NCBI GenBank assembly: GCA_963822705.1
Contig: CAWGIX010000006.1
Coordinates: forward strand, 248,001 to 312,000
Direction: 5' to 3'
DNA: 64,000 nt
DNA from: CAVRQM01 sp963822705
GTDB taxonomy: Bacteria; Pseudomonadota; Alphaproteobacteria; Acetobacterales; Acetobacteraceae
Positions 8,977 through 17,125 of this stretch are shown here, one piece after another. The notes beneath the pieces are model-generated. The model worked only from the letters and a program-made list of their open reading frames with translations. It did no database searches and was not told where the DNA came from. Position 1 is the first letter of the stretch. Each line of letters opens with the position of its first letter. A program made the translations under genes and the position numbers.

Positions 8977-10316
8977 GGCCCGACGCTTCGCAAAGCACGC
9001 AGCTGGAACGCGAGCTGAACTACTATCGGCGAGAATGCAACGATTTGGGTGCGCGGCTGCTGCGCTTACAGGAGGAGCAGAGCCAGTCGTTCCGTGAAGC
9101 GCGCCGCAGCCGCACCGTCGTGAAGTTGCTGCGCGAGGCGTACCGGCTCGGCGACGTGACGGCGAACGGCAACGATATCGGCGGCCAGATGCTGGAGATC
9201 GTAGTCGAGAACGCATTGTGCGACCGGGCCGCATTGCTGCGCGAGGAGCCGCTCGGGAGTGGAAAATTCCTGCTGATGCACGCGATCGGACTGGCCGGCG
9301 GCGCGTCCGAGGTAGCGGTCACGATCCCCGATCCGCCAGCCTTTTTTTACACCGCGACACCCGAGCACAAGACCCCGCCTTCGTCCGAGCTGACGTCGGT
9401 TCTGCAGCTTCCCTACGTCCTATGGGCCTATGATCGCGCGAGCGGACACGCCCTGCTGATCGGAAATCATTCCGAAAGCAACGTCAGCCGGCCGTTCGAG
9501 GCCGGCGACCAGGAGCTGATCGAGGGCGCACTCTCCGTCTACCTCGACGTGCTGTATCGCAAACATGCCGAAGCTCAACTGCGCCAGGCCAAGCAGGCCG
9601 CCGAGGCGAGCGGCTCGGCGCGGCGGGAATTTCTCGAGATGCTGGCTGAAGAGCTGCGCCTGCCTTTGCAGGCAATCCTCGATCTGGCTCAGCTGATCGA
9701 GGCCGGTCTGCAGCATTTCCCGTTGCACCGCGAGGAGCAGGCGCGTGCCGAAGAGATCGGCGAGATGACGAGCTATGTGCTGGCACTGCTCCAGGACGCC
9801 ATGAGCCTCGTGCGCGGCGAGCACATCGCCCCGTCGCTGGATGTCGAGTGGCTGGGCGTGGACGAGGTCGTCCGGGCAGCGTTGCGGTCGGTATATGCAC
9901 GCAGCTTGCGGCAGGGCGTGGAGCTGGACGCCCGTATGCCAAAGCGCCGGATCGCGATCTGCGTTGACCGGATCTGGATGCAGCACGTCCTACAGCATCT
10001 GCTCAGCAGCGCGGTCCGGGTGACCTCGGATGGCGGCTCCGTCCGCGTAGCCGCTAGCCGCCGCAGCGAAGGTGGGCTCGAGGTGCTCGTGAGCAGTGGA
10101 CAGGCGGATGCCGCTTCGGCGCAATCGCGACCGCCGATCGACATCTATCGAGGCGGGGATTCCTGGGCCGCCGGGGGTGATCTGGCGATCACGCGGCGCC
10201 TGGTCGAGGCGCACGGCGGAATGCTGACCATCGAGCGCACTCCGGCTCGAGCGGTGCATGCACGGCTAATCCTGCCCGCCGACATCACCCGCGACGACGG
10301 CCTCGCTCAAGCATAG
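8973..10316 (+). CDS. Histidine-kinase-like protein lacking the phospho-acceptor His (pseudokinase), partner of FIST
   Basis: 447 residues. The N-terminus (5-50) is charged and coiled-coil-like; residues about 55-195 fold like a GAF domain; 205-245 resembles the HisKA dimerisation helix; 290-440 resembles HATPase_c. The H-box reads EMLAEELRLPLQAI, so the normal His of HELRTPL is Glu226. The N-box reads VLQHLLSSAVRVT, with both usual Asn replaced. The DxGxG box is missing (VLVSSGQADA), while the final GGDLAITRRLVEAHGG keeps only the G2 helix. The protein therefore should not autophosphorylate. It starts at ATG 8973, overlapping the FIST stop. Its role is unknown; signal relay by conformational change is an inference. 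Confidence 0.7.
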   Translation: MRPDASQSTQLERELNYYRRECNDLGARLLRLQEEQSQSFREARRSRTVVKLLREAYRLGDVTANGNDIGGQMLEIVVENALCDRAALLREEPLGSGKFLLMHAIGLAGGASEVAVTIPDPPAFFYTATPEHKTPPSSELTSVLQLPYVLWAYDRASGHALLIGNHSESNVSRPFEAGDQELIEGALSVYLDVLYRKHAEAQLRQAKQAAEASGSARREFLEMLAEELRLPLQAILDLAQLIEAGLQHFPLHREEQARAEEIGEMTSYVLALLQDAMSLVRGEHIAPSLDVEWLGVDEVVRAALRSVYARSLRQGVELDARMPKRRIAICVDRIWMQHVLQHLLSSAVRVTSDGGSVRVAASRRSEGGLEVLVSSGQADAASAQSRPPIDIYRGGDSWAAGGDLAITRRLVEAHGGMLTIERTPARAVHARLILPADITRDDGLAQA

Positions 10317-10323
10317 CACTCGG

Positions 10324-10353
10324 CCGGCCGGCGAGTTGTCTTGCGCCGGCCGG
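10324..10353. terminator. Hairpin between convergent genes (possible bidirectional terminator)
   Basis: CCGGCCGGCG (10324-10333) and CGCCGGCCGG (10344-10353) form a perfect 10-bp stem with a 10-base loop, between the pseudokinase stop (10316) and the desaturase stop (10368). There is no clear U-tract, so intrinsic termination is not certain. Confidence 0.45.
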
Positions 10354-10367
10354 GGCAGCAGCGAGTG

Positions 10368-11518
10368 TCACGGCGAACTCAACTGGTCGGCACTGCCATC
10401 CGGGGTGCGGGCCAGGCTGGCCAGGCTTTCGTCGACGGCGTGGAACAGACCCCAAGTCGTGTTGTAGCCGACGCGGAAGCCCGGGGAGCCCGAGTCCAGA
10501 TCGGCTTGGCGGGCGTGGATGTAGCTGGTCCAGCGCCGGCTTGCGGGCCGCCGGTGGTGATAATCGTGGCACGGCGCATCGCCAACCAGAACCAGTACGC
10601 GAACCAGAAGCTGCACGGTGAGCATGTTTGCCCACCAACCCAACCAAGCCCAGCAGCCGGCGCGCGAGAACCCGCAGGCATACGGCGGCGCCAGACCGGG
10701 AAACACGCCGCTGGTAGCGTGGCACGGAAAATCCCGCCCGCGCGCCTGGATCAGCACCTGCTCTGGAAAGCGATGCTCGCACAGAATGCGGAATATCGTT
10801 GCGGCCTGCAACAGGACGACTACGGGCAGTACCCAGGCCACCAACAATCCGCGCAGTTGGCCGGTTGCCACTGCCAGTCCGAACAGCGCCGCCCAGAAAC
10901 CCCCGCTGACCGCATTGTGCATGGCATCGTGGGAGCCAATCGCGGCACAGGCGCGTCGCCACGCAAAACGGCCGTGAAATTTAGGCGAGACAAGGGCGAC
11001 AAGACCTTGCGCCAGAGCGCGCGCTTCGGCAGCCCGGCCTTCAGGCCGCACATGCCGAACACGAAGTCGGCGAACTCGTCCTCCTCCGTCAGCAGCTTGT
11101 TCGGGCTGTGGTGCAGCATGTGCTCGTGTTTGTAGACATCGAAATGCTTGAACAGCAGTATCGCCGAGATTAGCCGGCCGACCCGGATGTTGGTTTCCCG
11201 GTTGCGGAATACGGTGCCGTGCGAGCAGTGGTGGAACACCACCACCTGGAACAGGCCGAGGCCTGATGTGGACAGGATCAGGCCCAGCGGCACCAGGATC
11301 GCGCCCACCGAGAACGGGCACAGCATGCCGGTCCAGCTCAAAGCGGCACCACCGATCGTCTGGGCGACGGCCGAAGCCACGAAATAGGCCGGCGAGCGTT
11401 CCGGCATCGTCTCCCCTGGCGCGGGGCGGGCGGTGAGCCAGGTGAGCAGCGGCTGCAGGAACGCCGGCAGCCGCTCATGCATCAGCACACGCGGATCCGT
11501 CTCCGCAGCAGTCGACAA
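10368..11518 (-). CDS. Fatty acid desaturase family protein (frameshifted)
   Basis: Two frames join near 10995 (a CCC run) into a membrane protein of about 380 residues. The first frame carries VVVFHHCSHGTVF (first His box HxxxH) and YKHEHMLHHSPN (second box HxxHH). After the slip, SPKFHGRFAWRR and GSHDAMHNAVSGG lead through further hydrophobic segments to APCHDYHHRRPA (third box). Three His boxes bind the di-iron centre of integral-membrane desaturases and hydroxylases. The lipid substrate cannot be told. The longest frame starts at TTG 11518; an internal ATG at 11482 is an alternative. It stands alone on the minus strand, facing an AT-richer gap. Confidence 0.72.
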
Positions 11519-11973
11519 TCTAGATTTCGAGGAGAAAGGGCGGTAGGTCTACAGGAGAATAGGACACGGACTGCTCCTTTTGGTTGTAAGGCCACATTCC
11601 GGATGGGGGAATGCATTTGCCTACAATAGCGCTACAACCAGAAGAATGGCCGCCGATTTTACGGCTAGTTCATGCCAAAACTCGCCAAGAATGGTGCTAC
11701 ACCCTCGCGAACTTGGTTGCGTGTACTCAATTTCACCCGGTTCGTAAACTTGTATTACACAGGATGCTCGAAACGTTATTAGATAGTTACTTGCTCGTGA
11801 ATTTCCAGGCGGGGTCAATATTTGCCAGCTTACGAGGTCCCGGTCTGCCAAATATGGGTGGATGTACCCTCGCCGAGCATGTTGCGCCGCAGCATGTAGC
11901 GGCCCGAGGCTGCCGACGAGCCGCGCCAAGCCTTCGCGACCGGCAACCAGGTGTTGCCGGTCGCGAGATCGGA
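11519..11973. other. AT-richer gene-poor stretch with a short coding remnant
   Basis: From about 11540 to 11870 the base composition is visibly lower in GC than all neighbours. GGTTGTA and TACAACC (about 11580 and 11633) flank it as a short inverted repeat, with a TACAAT between them. No gene is supported in this part. At 11830-11973 (minus) a 48-codon frame continues directly after the EF-hand gene stop, reading DLATGNTWLPVAKAWR and GRYMLRRNMLGEG; it looks protein-like but has no start and no family I recognise. Confidence 0.35.
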
Positions 11974-12500
11974 CTACTGGGTGGTGCCGCCCGGAGCCGG
12001 CGCAGGAGCCGGAGCAGTCGGCGACGGCGTGGCTGGCGCTGATGCGGTCGGCGACGGCGCGGCGGTCGTGGAACGATGGCGAGACGCGCGCGCCGCCTTG
12101 GAATAGGCGCGAATGTCCTCGATGGTGACGTAACCTTTGTGGTCCTTGTCGATCGCATCGAAGTGACGCGATACGTAGGTCCACTTTGCCGCGTCTGCTT
12201 GCTCACGGGTCAGGTGCCCGTCATTTGAGACGTTGGCCGCTGCGAAGCGCTGATTCAGGGTCATTCGCCTGGGGTGGTGCGTCGGCGCGGCGGGCGCTGG
12301 GGCGGCCGGGGGTCGCGGTGGCGGGGGCTGCGGGCGCGGGGCTTGTGGGCGCAGGCGCCATCGGGGCCGGCGCCGCTGGGGCCGGGGTGGCGGGCGACGT
12401 CGGCGTCGCGCTCGGATTAGGGGTCGTCGGTCTGCGCCGTCACCGCGCCGGTCGTGAAAGCGAGCAGCGCCGCGGCGAGGGCTGGTTGAAAGGCACGCAT
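11974..12500 (-). CDS. Secreted Pro/Ala-rich EF-hand protein (two frameshifts)
   Basis: The ATG at 12500 begins a signal peptide, MRAFQPALAAALLAFTTGA followed by VTAQTDDP. A slip in a CCCC run near 12413 and another in a CCCCC run near 12315 are needed to read on through a Pro/Ala linker (SPATPAPAAPAPMAPAP) to HHPRRMTLNQRFAAAN. The mature domain has a degenerate first and a good second EF-hand, DKDHKGYVTIEDI, followed by an Ala/Pro/Ser-rich tail. EF-hand proteins of this layout are common secreted calcium-binding proteins of unknown role in this group. The ltaE tail lies upstream on the same strand. Confidence in joining the frames is moderate. Confidence 0.6.
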
Positions 12501-12583
12501 TGCCGAGTTCTCCATCTCAAGGGCAGCGCACCCATAGCCGGTATGAACATCGTTGGGCAGACCCGGTCCGCAGCGAAATTGGC

Positions 12584-13655
12584 TCAACGAGACAGAATCG
12601 ACCGGGCGAGGGAAACTGTCTCCTGCAATTTGATCGCGGCCCACGTCCAGGTGCGTGCAGGCCCGCATCCGGTGGCGTCCCATGGTCGACATCAGAACGC
12701 CTTCGGCGCGCAGGCGGCCCGCCAGCTCCTCGGCGGTCAGGCCGGCTCCGGAAACATCGAAAAACACCAGATTGGTGTCGGGCTGCTCGACCACGATGCC
12801 CGGCAGCTGCGCCAGGCCGCGTGCCAGTATGCGGGCATTGTCGTGATCCTCGGCCAGCCGGTCCACATGATGGTCGAGCGCGAACAGGCACGCGGCGGCA
12901 CAGATGCCGGCCTGACGCAGCGAGCCCCCGAGTCGCTGCTTCCAGCGCCAAGCGCGGTCGATGAACTCGGCGCTGCCGCACAGCACCGCTCCGAGCGGCG
13001 CACCCAAACCCTTGGTGAAATCGAGCCAGACGCTGTCATAGGATTGGGCCATGTCGGATGCCGGCACGCCGGCCGCCACGACCGCGTTCATCAGCCGCGC
13101 CCCGTCCATGTGCGTGGCCATGCCGTGCTGGTGCGCGACCTCGGCCACGGCGCCCAGCGCGCCGGTGTCCCACACCGAGCCGCCGCCCAGATTGGCGGTC
13201 TGTTCGACTTCAAGCAGCGTTTGCGGGAAATCGTAGCGCGACGGTGAGTCGACGATGGCGGCGCGCAGCGTGTCGGGATCGAACTGGCCGCGCGCACCTT
13301 GCAGCGGCATGATCTGTGCGCCCGCCAGCGCCGCGGCGGCGCCGCCCTCGGCGGTCATGATATGCGCGGAGAAGTGCGCCAGGATTGCATCGCCCGGCCG
13401 GCAATGCGTCAGGATTGCAATTTGGTTGCACATCGTCCCGGACGGCAGAAACATCGCCGCCTGCTTGCCCAGCAGTGCAGCCATCCGGCGGCAGAGCGCT
13501 TCGACCGTCGGATCGAGCCCTGCCTGTTCGTCACCCACTTCGGCCTGCATCATGGCGGCCTTCATCGCCGGCGTAGGGCGGGTCTGCGTGTCGGAATAGA
13601 GGTTGATGCGCACCGGCTTCATGCCGGGATCGGGGCGCCCCGGGGCATGCACCAT
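12584..13655 (-). CDS. ltaE: Low-specificity L-threonine aldolase (late frameshift)
   Basis: A PLP-dependent fold-type I enzyme of about 355 residues that cleaves L-threonine and allo-threonine to glycine and acetaldehyde. Seen are NLYSDTQTRPT, MFLPSGTMCNQIAI, HFSAHIMTAEGGAA, MDGARLMNAVVA and DSVWLDFTKGLGAPLGAVL, where the Lys of FTKGL is the PLP lysine. Near 12624 one extra G shifts the frame; the other frame gives the expected ending QIAETVSLARSILSR and stops at 12584-12586, where family members end. Without that correction the ORF runs on into the EF-hand gene. ATG at 13655 overlaps the ratA stop as TGATG. Confidence 0.85.
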
Positions 13656-14143
13656 CAGGTACTCTGCGGGCGAATCTCGGACCCCGCCGACGTGACCGAT
13701 ACGGTCGCCTGCGGCACTCCGTACACATCCCGCGCCCGGCGTAGGAAGGCTTTCACCATGCGCCGTACCGCCTCGTTGAACACCACGCCGATCGCCATCT
13801 GGAGCAGACGGCTTTTGAACTCGAAATCAACAAAAAAATCGACCTTGCAGCCGTGCGGATCGGGCGTGAACTTCCACTGGTTGTTCAAATACCGGAATGG
13901 TCCATTCAGGTAGCGTACCCGCACGATGTGCGGGCGGTCCATCTTCACCTGGCTGCCAAAAGTCTCCCGGAACGGGCCGAACGAAATCGTCAGGTCGGCC
14001 ACCTTTTCGTCGGCCGTGCTGGATTTGACCCGTGCCGCGCTGCACCAGGGGAGGAATTGCGGATAGCGCCCTACATCGGCCACGAGGTCGAACATCTGCT
14101 CGGGCGTGTACGGGACTACCCGCGATTCGGCGTGGGTCGGCAT
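13655..14143 (-). CDS. ratA: RatA/COQ10 family ubiquinone-binding START-like protein
   Basis: A 162-residue protein beginning MPTHAESRVVPYTPEQ, with the family blocks MFDLVADVGRYPQFLPWC, GPFRYLNNQWKF and CKVDFFVDFEFKSRLL. It belongs to the polyketide-cyclase/COQ10 family. In E. coli the homologue was reported to inhibit ribosome subunit joining and named RatA, but in alphaproteobacteria a coenzyme Q chaperone role, as for yeast Coq10, is just as likely. It sits four bases after lipA and overlaps ltaE. Upstream in-frame codons are possible, but conservation begins at this ATG. Confidence 0.85.
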   Translation of the reverse strand: MPTHAESRVVPYTPEQMFDLVADVGRYPQFLPWCSAARVKSSTADEKVADLTISFGPFRETFGSQVKMDRPHIVRVRYLNGPFRYLNNQWKFTPDPHGCKVDFFVDFEFKSRLLQMAIGVVFNEAVRRMVKAFLRRARDVYGVPQATVSVTSAGSEIRPQST

Positions 14144-14147
14144 ACCG

Positions 14148-15111
14148 TCAGGCGGCCGCGCGCCGCTCTGCGCGCGCCGCGCGCAGGCGGGCAAAGTCGC
14201 TGTCGGCGTGATACGAGCTGCGCGTTAGCGGGGTTGCGCTTACCATCGCAAAGCCCCGTGCGCGCGCCAGCGATGCGTATTCCTCGAACGCATCCGGGAA
14301 TGATGAATTCGGCCACCGCGGCGTGCTTCAGCGTGGGTTGAAGGTATTGGCCGAGAGTCAAGAAATCCACGTCGGCTATGCGCAGATCGTCCATCACCTG
14401 CAGCACTTCCGCCCTGCCCTCGCCCAACCCCACCATCATGCCGGATTTGGTGAACAGTTTTGGATCGAGCCGTTTGACCGTGTCGAGGAGGCGCAGCGAT
14501 TGATAGTAACGGGCGCCGGGCCGAATGGACGGGTACAAGCGCGGCACCGTCTCAAGATTGTGGTTGAACACGTCAGGTCCTGCCGCAACGACCACCTCGG
14601 CCGCACCCGGCTTGCGCAAAAAATCCGGAGTCAGAACCTCGATGGTGGTGGCCGGTGCCGCCGCGCGCAGGGCCCGGATCACGGCGGCAAAATGTGCCGC
14701 GCCGCCGTCCGGCAGGTCGTCGCGATCGACCGAGGTGATCACGACATGACGCAGCCCCAGTTTCGCCACCGCATCGGCCACCCGCGCCGGCTCGCCCGGA
14801 TCAAGCACTCCCGGCACGCCGGTGGCGACGTTGCAGAATGCGCAGGCCCGGGTACACACATCGCCCATGATCATCATGGTGGCGTGGCGCTGCGACCAGC
14901 ACTCGCCGATGTTCGGGCAAGCTGCCTCCTCGCAGACAGTGACCAGCCGGTTCTCGCGCATCAGCGCGCGAGTTTGGTGGTACACCGGATGGGTCGGCGC
15001 CTTCACGCGAATCCATGACGGTTTCGGCAGCACCGGACTGTCCGGCCGGTGTGCCTTTTCGGGGTGACGCGCGGCACCCAGCCGGTGGTCGATCGCGAGG
15101 CGCTGGCTCAT
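14148..15111 (-). CDS. lipA: Lipoyl synthase (late frameshift)
   Basis: A radical-SAM enzyme that inserts two sulfurs into protein-bound octanoyl chains, here needed by the PDH E2 and E1-beta lipoyl domains encoded just upstream. Both iron-sulfur motifs are visible: CEEAACPNIGEC (auxiliary cluster) and CTRACAFCNV (CxxxCxxC, SAM cluster), then VITSVDRDDLPDGGA and TKSGMMVGLGE. Near 14303, in TTCCCGG, a slip moves the frame. The other frame gives the expected C-terminus PDAFEEYASLARARGF, then ATPLTRSSYHAD with the terminal RSSY Ser ligand, and ends at TGA 14148-14150. As a gene needed for PDH function, it is probably intact in the real genome. Confidence 0.88.
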
Positions 15112-15116
15112 GAGCC

Positions 15117-16517
15117 TCAGAAGTGGATGGCTCGCCCGTAGGCGTCAAGCACCGCCTCGTGCATGGTCTCGCTCACCGTCGGGTGCGGGAAGACGGTGTT
15201 GATCAGCTCGGTCTCGGTAGTCTCCAGCGTGCGCGCGATCGCGTAGCCCTGGATCATTTCGGTGACCTCGGCGCCGCACATATGCGCTCCCAGCAGCGCC
15301 CCGGTCTTGCCGTCGAAGACGACTTTGACCATCCCCTCCGGCTCGCCCATCGCGATCGCCTTGCCGTTGCCGATGAACGGAAACCGCCCGACTTTCACGT
15401 CGTGCCCGGCCTCCTTTGCGCGCGCCTCGGTCAGTCCGACCGAGGCAACCTGCGGCCGGCAGTACGTGCAGCCCGGAATGTTGGTCCAGTCCATCGGGTG
15501 CACGTCGTTCAGACCCGCGATCTTTTCAACGCACACCACGCCCTCATGGCTGGCCTTGTGCGCAAGCCAGGGCGGTCCGCAGAGATCGCCGATGGCATAG
15601 ACGCCCGGCTCGCCGGTGCGGCAATACTCGTCGATTGCTACATGCGTGCGATCGACTTTTATGGCGGTGCCTTCCAGGCCCAAGCCCTCGACATTGCCGA
15701 CGATGCCCACCGCGGAAATGACCCGATCGACGGTGACCTCTTGCGCCTTGCCGCCGGCGTCGAGGCTGACGGTCACGCTGTCACCGTTCTTCCTGGCGCT
15801 TTTCACGGCGACGCTGGTGTGGATTTTTATGCCCTGCTTCTCGAACGCCTTGCGCGCGAAAGCCGAAATTTCGGAGTCCTCCACCGGCAGCACGCGGTCC
15901 AAAACTTCGACCACCATGACCTCGGCGCCCATGTTGCGAAAAAAGCTGGCGAACTCGATGCCGATGGCACCCGAGCCGATCACCAGCAACGATTTCGGCA
16001 TCGCAGTCGGGACCATCGCCTGCTTGTAGGTCCAGATCAGCTTGCCGTCGCTCTCCATTCCCGGCAGTTCGCGCGCCCGCGCGCCGGTGGCCAGGATGAT
16101 GTGCGGAGCCTTGAGGGTGGCCACCGGCGTGCCGTCTTTTTCGACTGCGACTTGATGTGTTCCGGACAATTTTCCCTGGCCATCGAACACCGCGACCTTG
16201 TTCTTCTTCAGCAGATGGCCCACCCCCGACGCCAGCTGTTTGCTGACCGCGCGCGAGCGTTTCACCACGGCAGCCAGGTCGTAGCGGATATTATCGGCGG
16301 CAAAACCGAATTCAGGCAGGTGGTGCAGAAGATGGTTGATTTCGGAACTGCGCAGCAAGGCTTTGGTGGGGATGCATCCCCAGTTCAGGCAGATGCCGCC
16401 CAGATGCTCGCGCTCCACCACGGCGGTTTTCATGCCGAGCTGGGCCGCCCGGATCGCCGCCACGTAGCCGCCGGGACCGCCGCCAACCACTACGAGATCA
16501 AATGTTTCGTTGGCCAT
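15117..16517 (-). CDS. lpdA: Dihydrolipoyl dehydrogenase (E3)
   Basis: 466 residues. The FAD motif VVVGGGPGGYVAAIRAAQLG is followed by the redox disulfide in GGICLNWGCIPTKALL. The NAD motif is VIGSGAIGIEFASFF, and the second FAD contact is GVYAIGDLCGPPWLAHKA. The interface ends with FPHPTVSETMHEA, which holds the catalytic His-Glu pair. It reoxidises dihydrolipoamide of the PDH complex with NAD+. It lies five bases upstream of lipA and 14 bases after a GNAT gene that separates it from pdhC. No frame disruption. Confidence 0.93.
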   Translation of the reverse strand: MANETFDLVVVGGGPGGYVAAIRAAQLGMKTAVVEREHLGGICLNWGCIPTKALLRSSEINHLLHHLPEFGFAADNIRYDLAAVVKRSRAVSKQLASGVGHLLKKNKVAVFDGQGKLSGTHQVAVEKDGTPVATLKAPHIILATGARARELPGMESDGKLIWTYKQAMVPTAMPKSLLVIGSGAIGIEFASFFRNMGAEVMVVEVLDRVLPVEDSEISAFARKAFEKQGIKIHTSVAVKSARKNGDSVTVSLDAGGKAQEVTVDRVISAVGIVGNVEGLGLEGTAIKVDRTHVAIDEYCRTGEPGVYAIGDLCGPPWLAHKASHEGVVCVEKIAGLNDVHPMDWTNIPGCTYCRPQVASVGLTEARAKEAGHDVKVGRFPFIGNGKAIAMGEPEGMVKVVFDGKTGALLGAHMCGAEVTEMIQGYAIARTLETTETELINTVFPHPTVSETMHEAVLDAYGRAIHF

Positions 16518-16531
16518 GCCGCTCCCCGCTG

Positions 16532-17023
16532 TCAGGCTGCCAGCGCGTCCAATGGCGCGCCGTCGAGCCGCATATAGGTGGTGCCGCGCTGCGGTGCTGC
16601 CCGCAGCGTGTCGTAGAACCGCCGGGCTGCCATGTTGTCGTCACGAACGCGCCACTCCATCCGGTCACAGCCTTCGGCGCGGGCCCTGCGTGCCAGACTG
16701 GCGAACAGGGCCCGGCCCATTCCCTGGCCGCGCTGCTCGGGGGCGACCGCGACGTCCTCCACGAACAACCCCGGACGGCCGCTGAAGGTGCCGGGAACGA
16801 GCGTCCATAGCGCGCCGCCCAGCAGCTGCTCGCCGCGCTCGGCAAACATGCCCCGCACCACCGGGTGAGGGCCGAACAACAGGGCCGTGTAATGGGATTC
16901 CGTGGCAGTCAGAGTGTGCAGCATGCCCTCCGCCTCGGCCACCCAGCGCACAATCAGGGCGACCATGCCTTCGTCACCGGGGACGGCGTCGCGGAAGGAA
17001 AGGTCTGTCACCGGATAGTTCAA
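16532..17023 (-). CDS. GNAT family N-acetyltransferase
   Basis: 163 residues. The acetyl-CoA binding motif A is clear: LFVEDVAVAPEQRGQGMGRA, followed by the helix LFASLARRARAEGCDRMEW and NMAARRFYDTL. The N-terminal part (FRDAVPGDEGMVALIVRWVAEAEG) is typical of small GNATs near PDH genes. The substrate is unknown; acetylation of a polyamine, amino acid or protein Lys is possible. Its position inside the pdhABC-lpdA operon, next to enzymes that make acetyl-CoA, is suggestive but proves nothing. Confidence 0.8.
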   Translation of the reverse strand: MNYPVTDLSFRDAVPGDEGMVALIVRWVAEAEGMLHTLTATESHYTALLFGPHPVVRGMFAERGEQLLGGALWTLVPGTFSGRPGLFVEDVAVAPEQRGQGMGRALFASLARRARAEGCDRMEWRVRDDNMAARRFYDTLRAAPQRGTTYMRLDGAPLDALAA

Positions 17024-17067
17024 TCAGGTCGCAACGCCTCTACCCGTCCTTCTCGCTTGACGCGGCT

Positions 17068-17097
17068 GATGGCGGGGTCGAGCCCGGCCATGACGAC
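17068..17097. repeat. Dispersed alphaproteobacterial repeat, MAGLDPA-like element
   Basis: The 30 bases contain an imperfect inverted core, GGCGGGGTCGAGCCCGGCC, whose minus-strand translation reads VMAGLDPAIS. Elements with this translation are scattered through many alphaproteobacterial genomes as small palindromic repeats. Only one copy was noticed here. Confidence 0.45.
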
Positions 17098-17125
17098 TGA
17101 CCAAACGAGCGTATCCCTGCGCGCT

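Noticed and set aside
12186..13247. Long open frame on the plus strand across ltaE
   Set aside because: It is antisense to a clearly conserved enzyme and its product is low-complexity; GC-rich codon bias keeps such frames open.
13655..14143. RatA as part of a toxin-antitoxin system
   Set aside because: It is embedded in a lipA operon without an antitoxin partner; a COQ10-like role is at least as likely.
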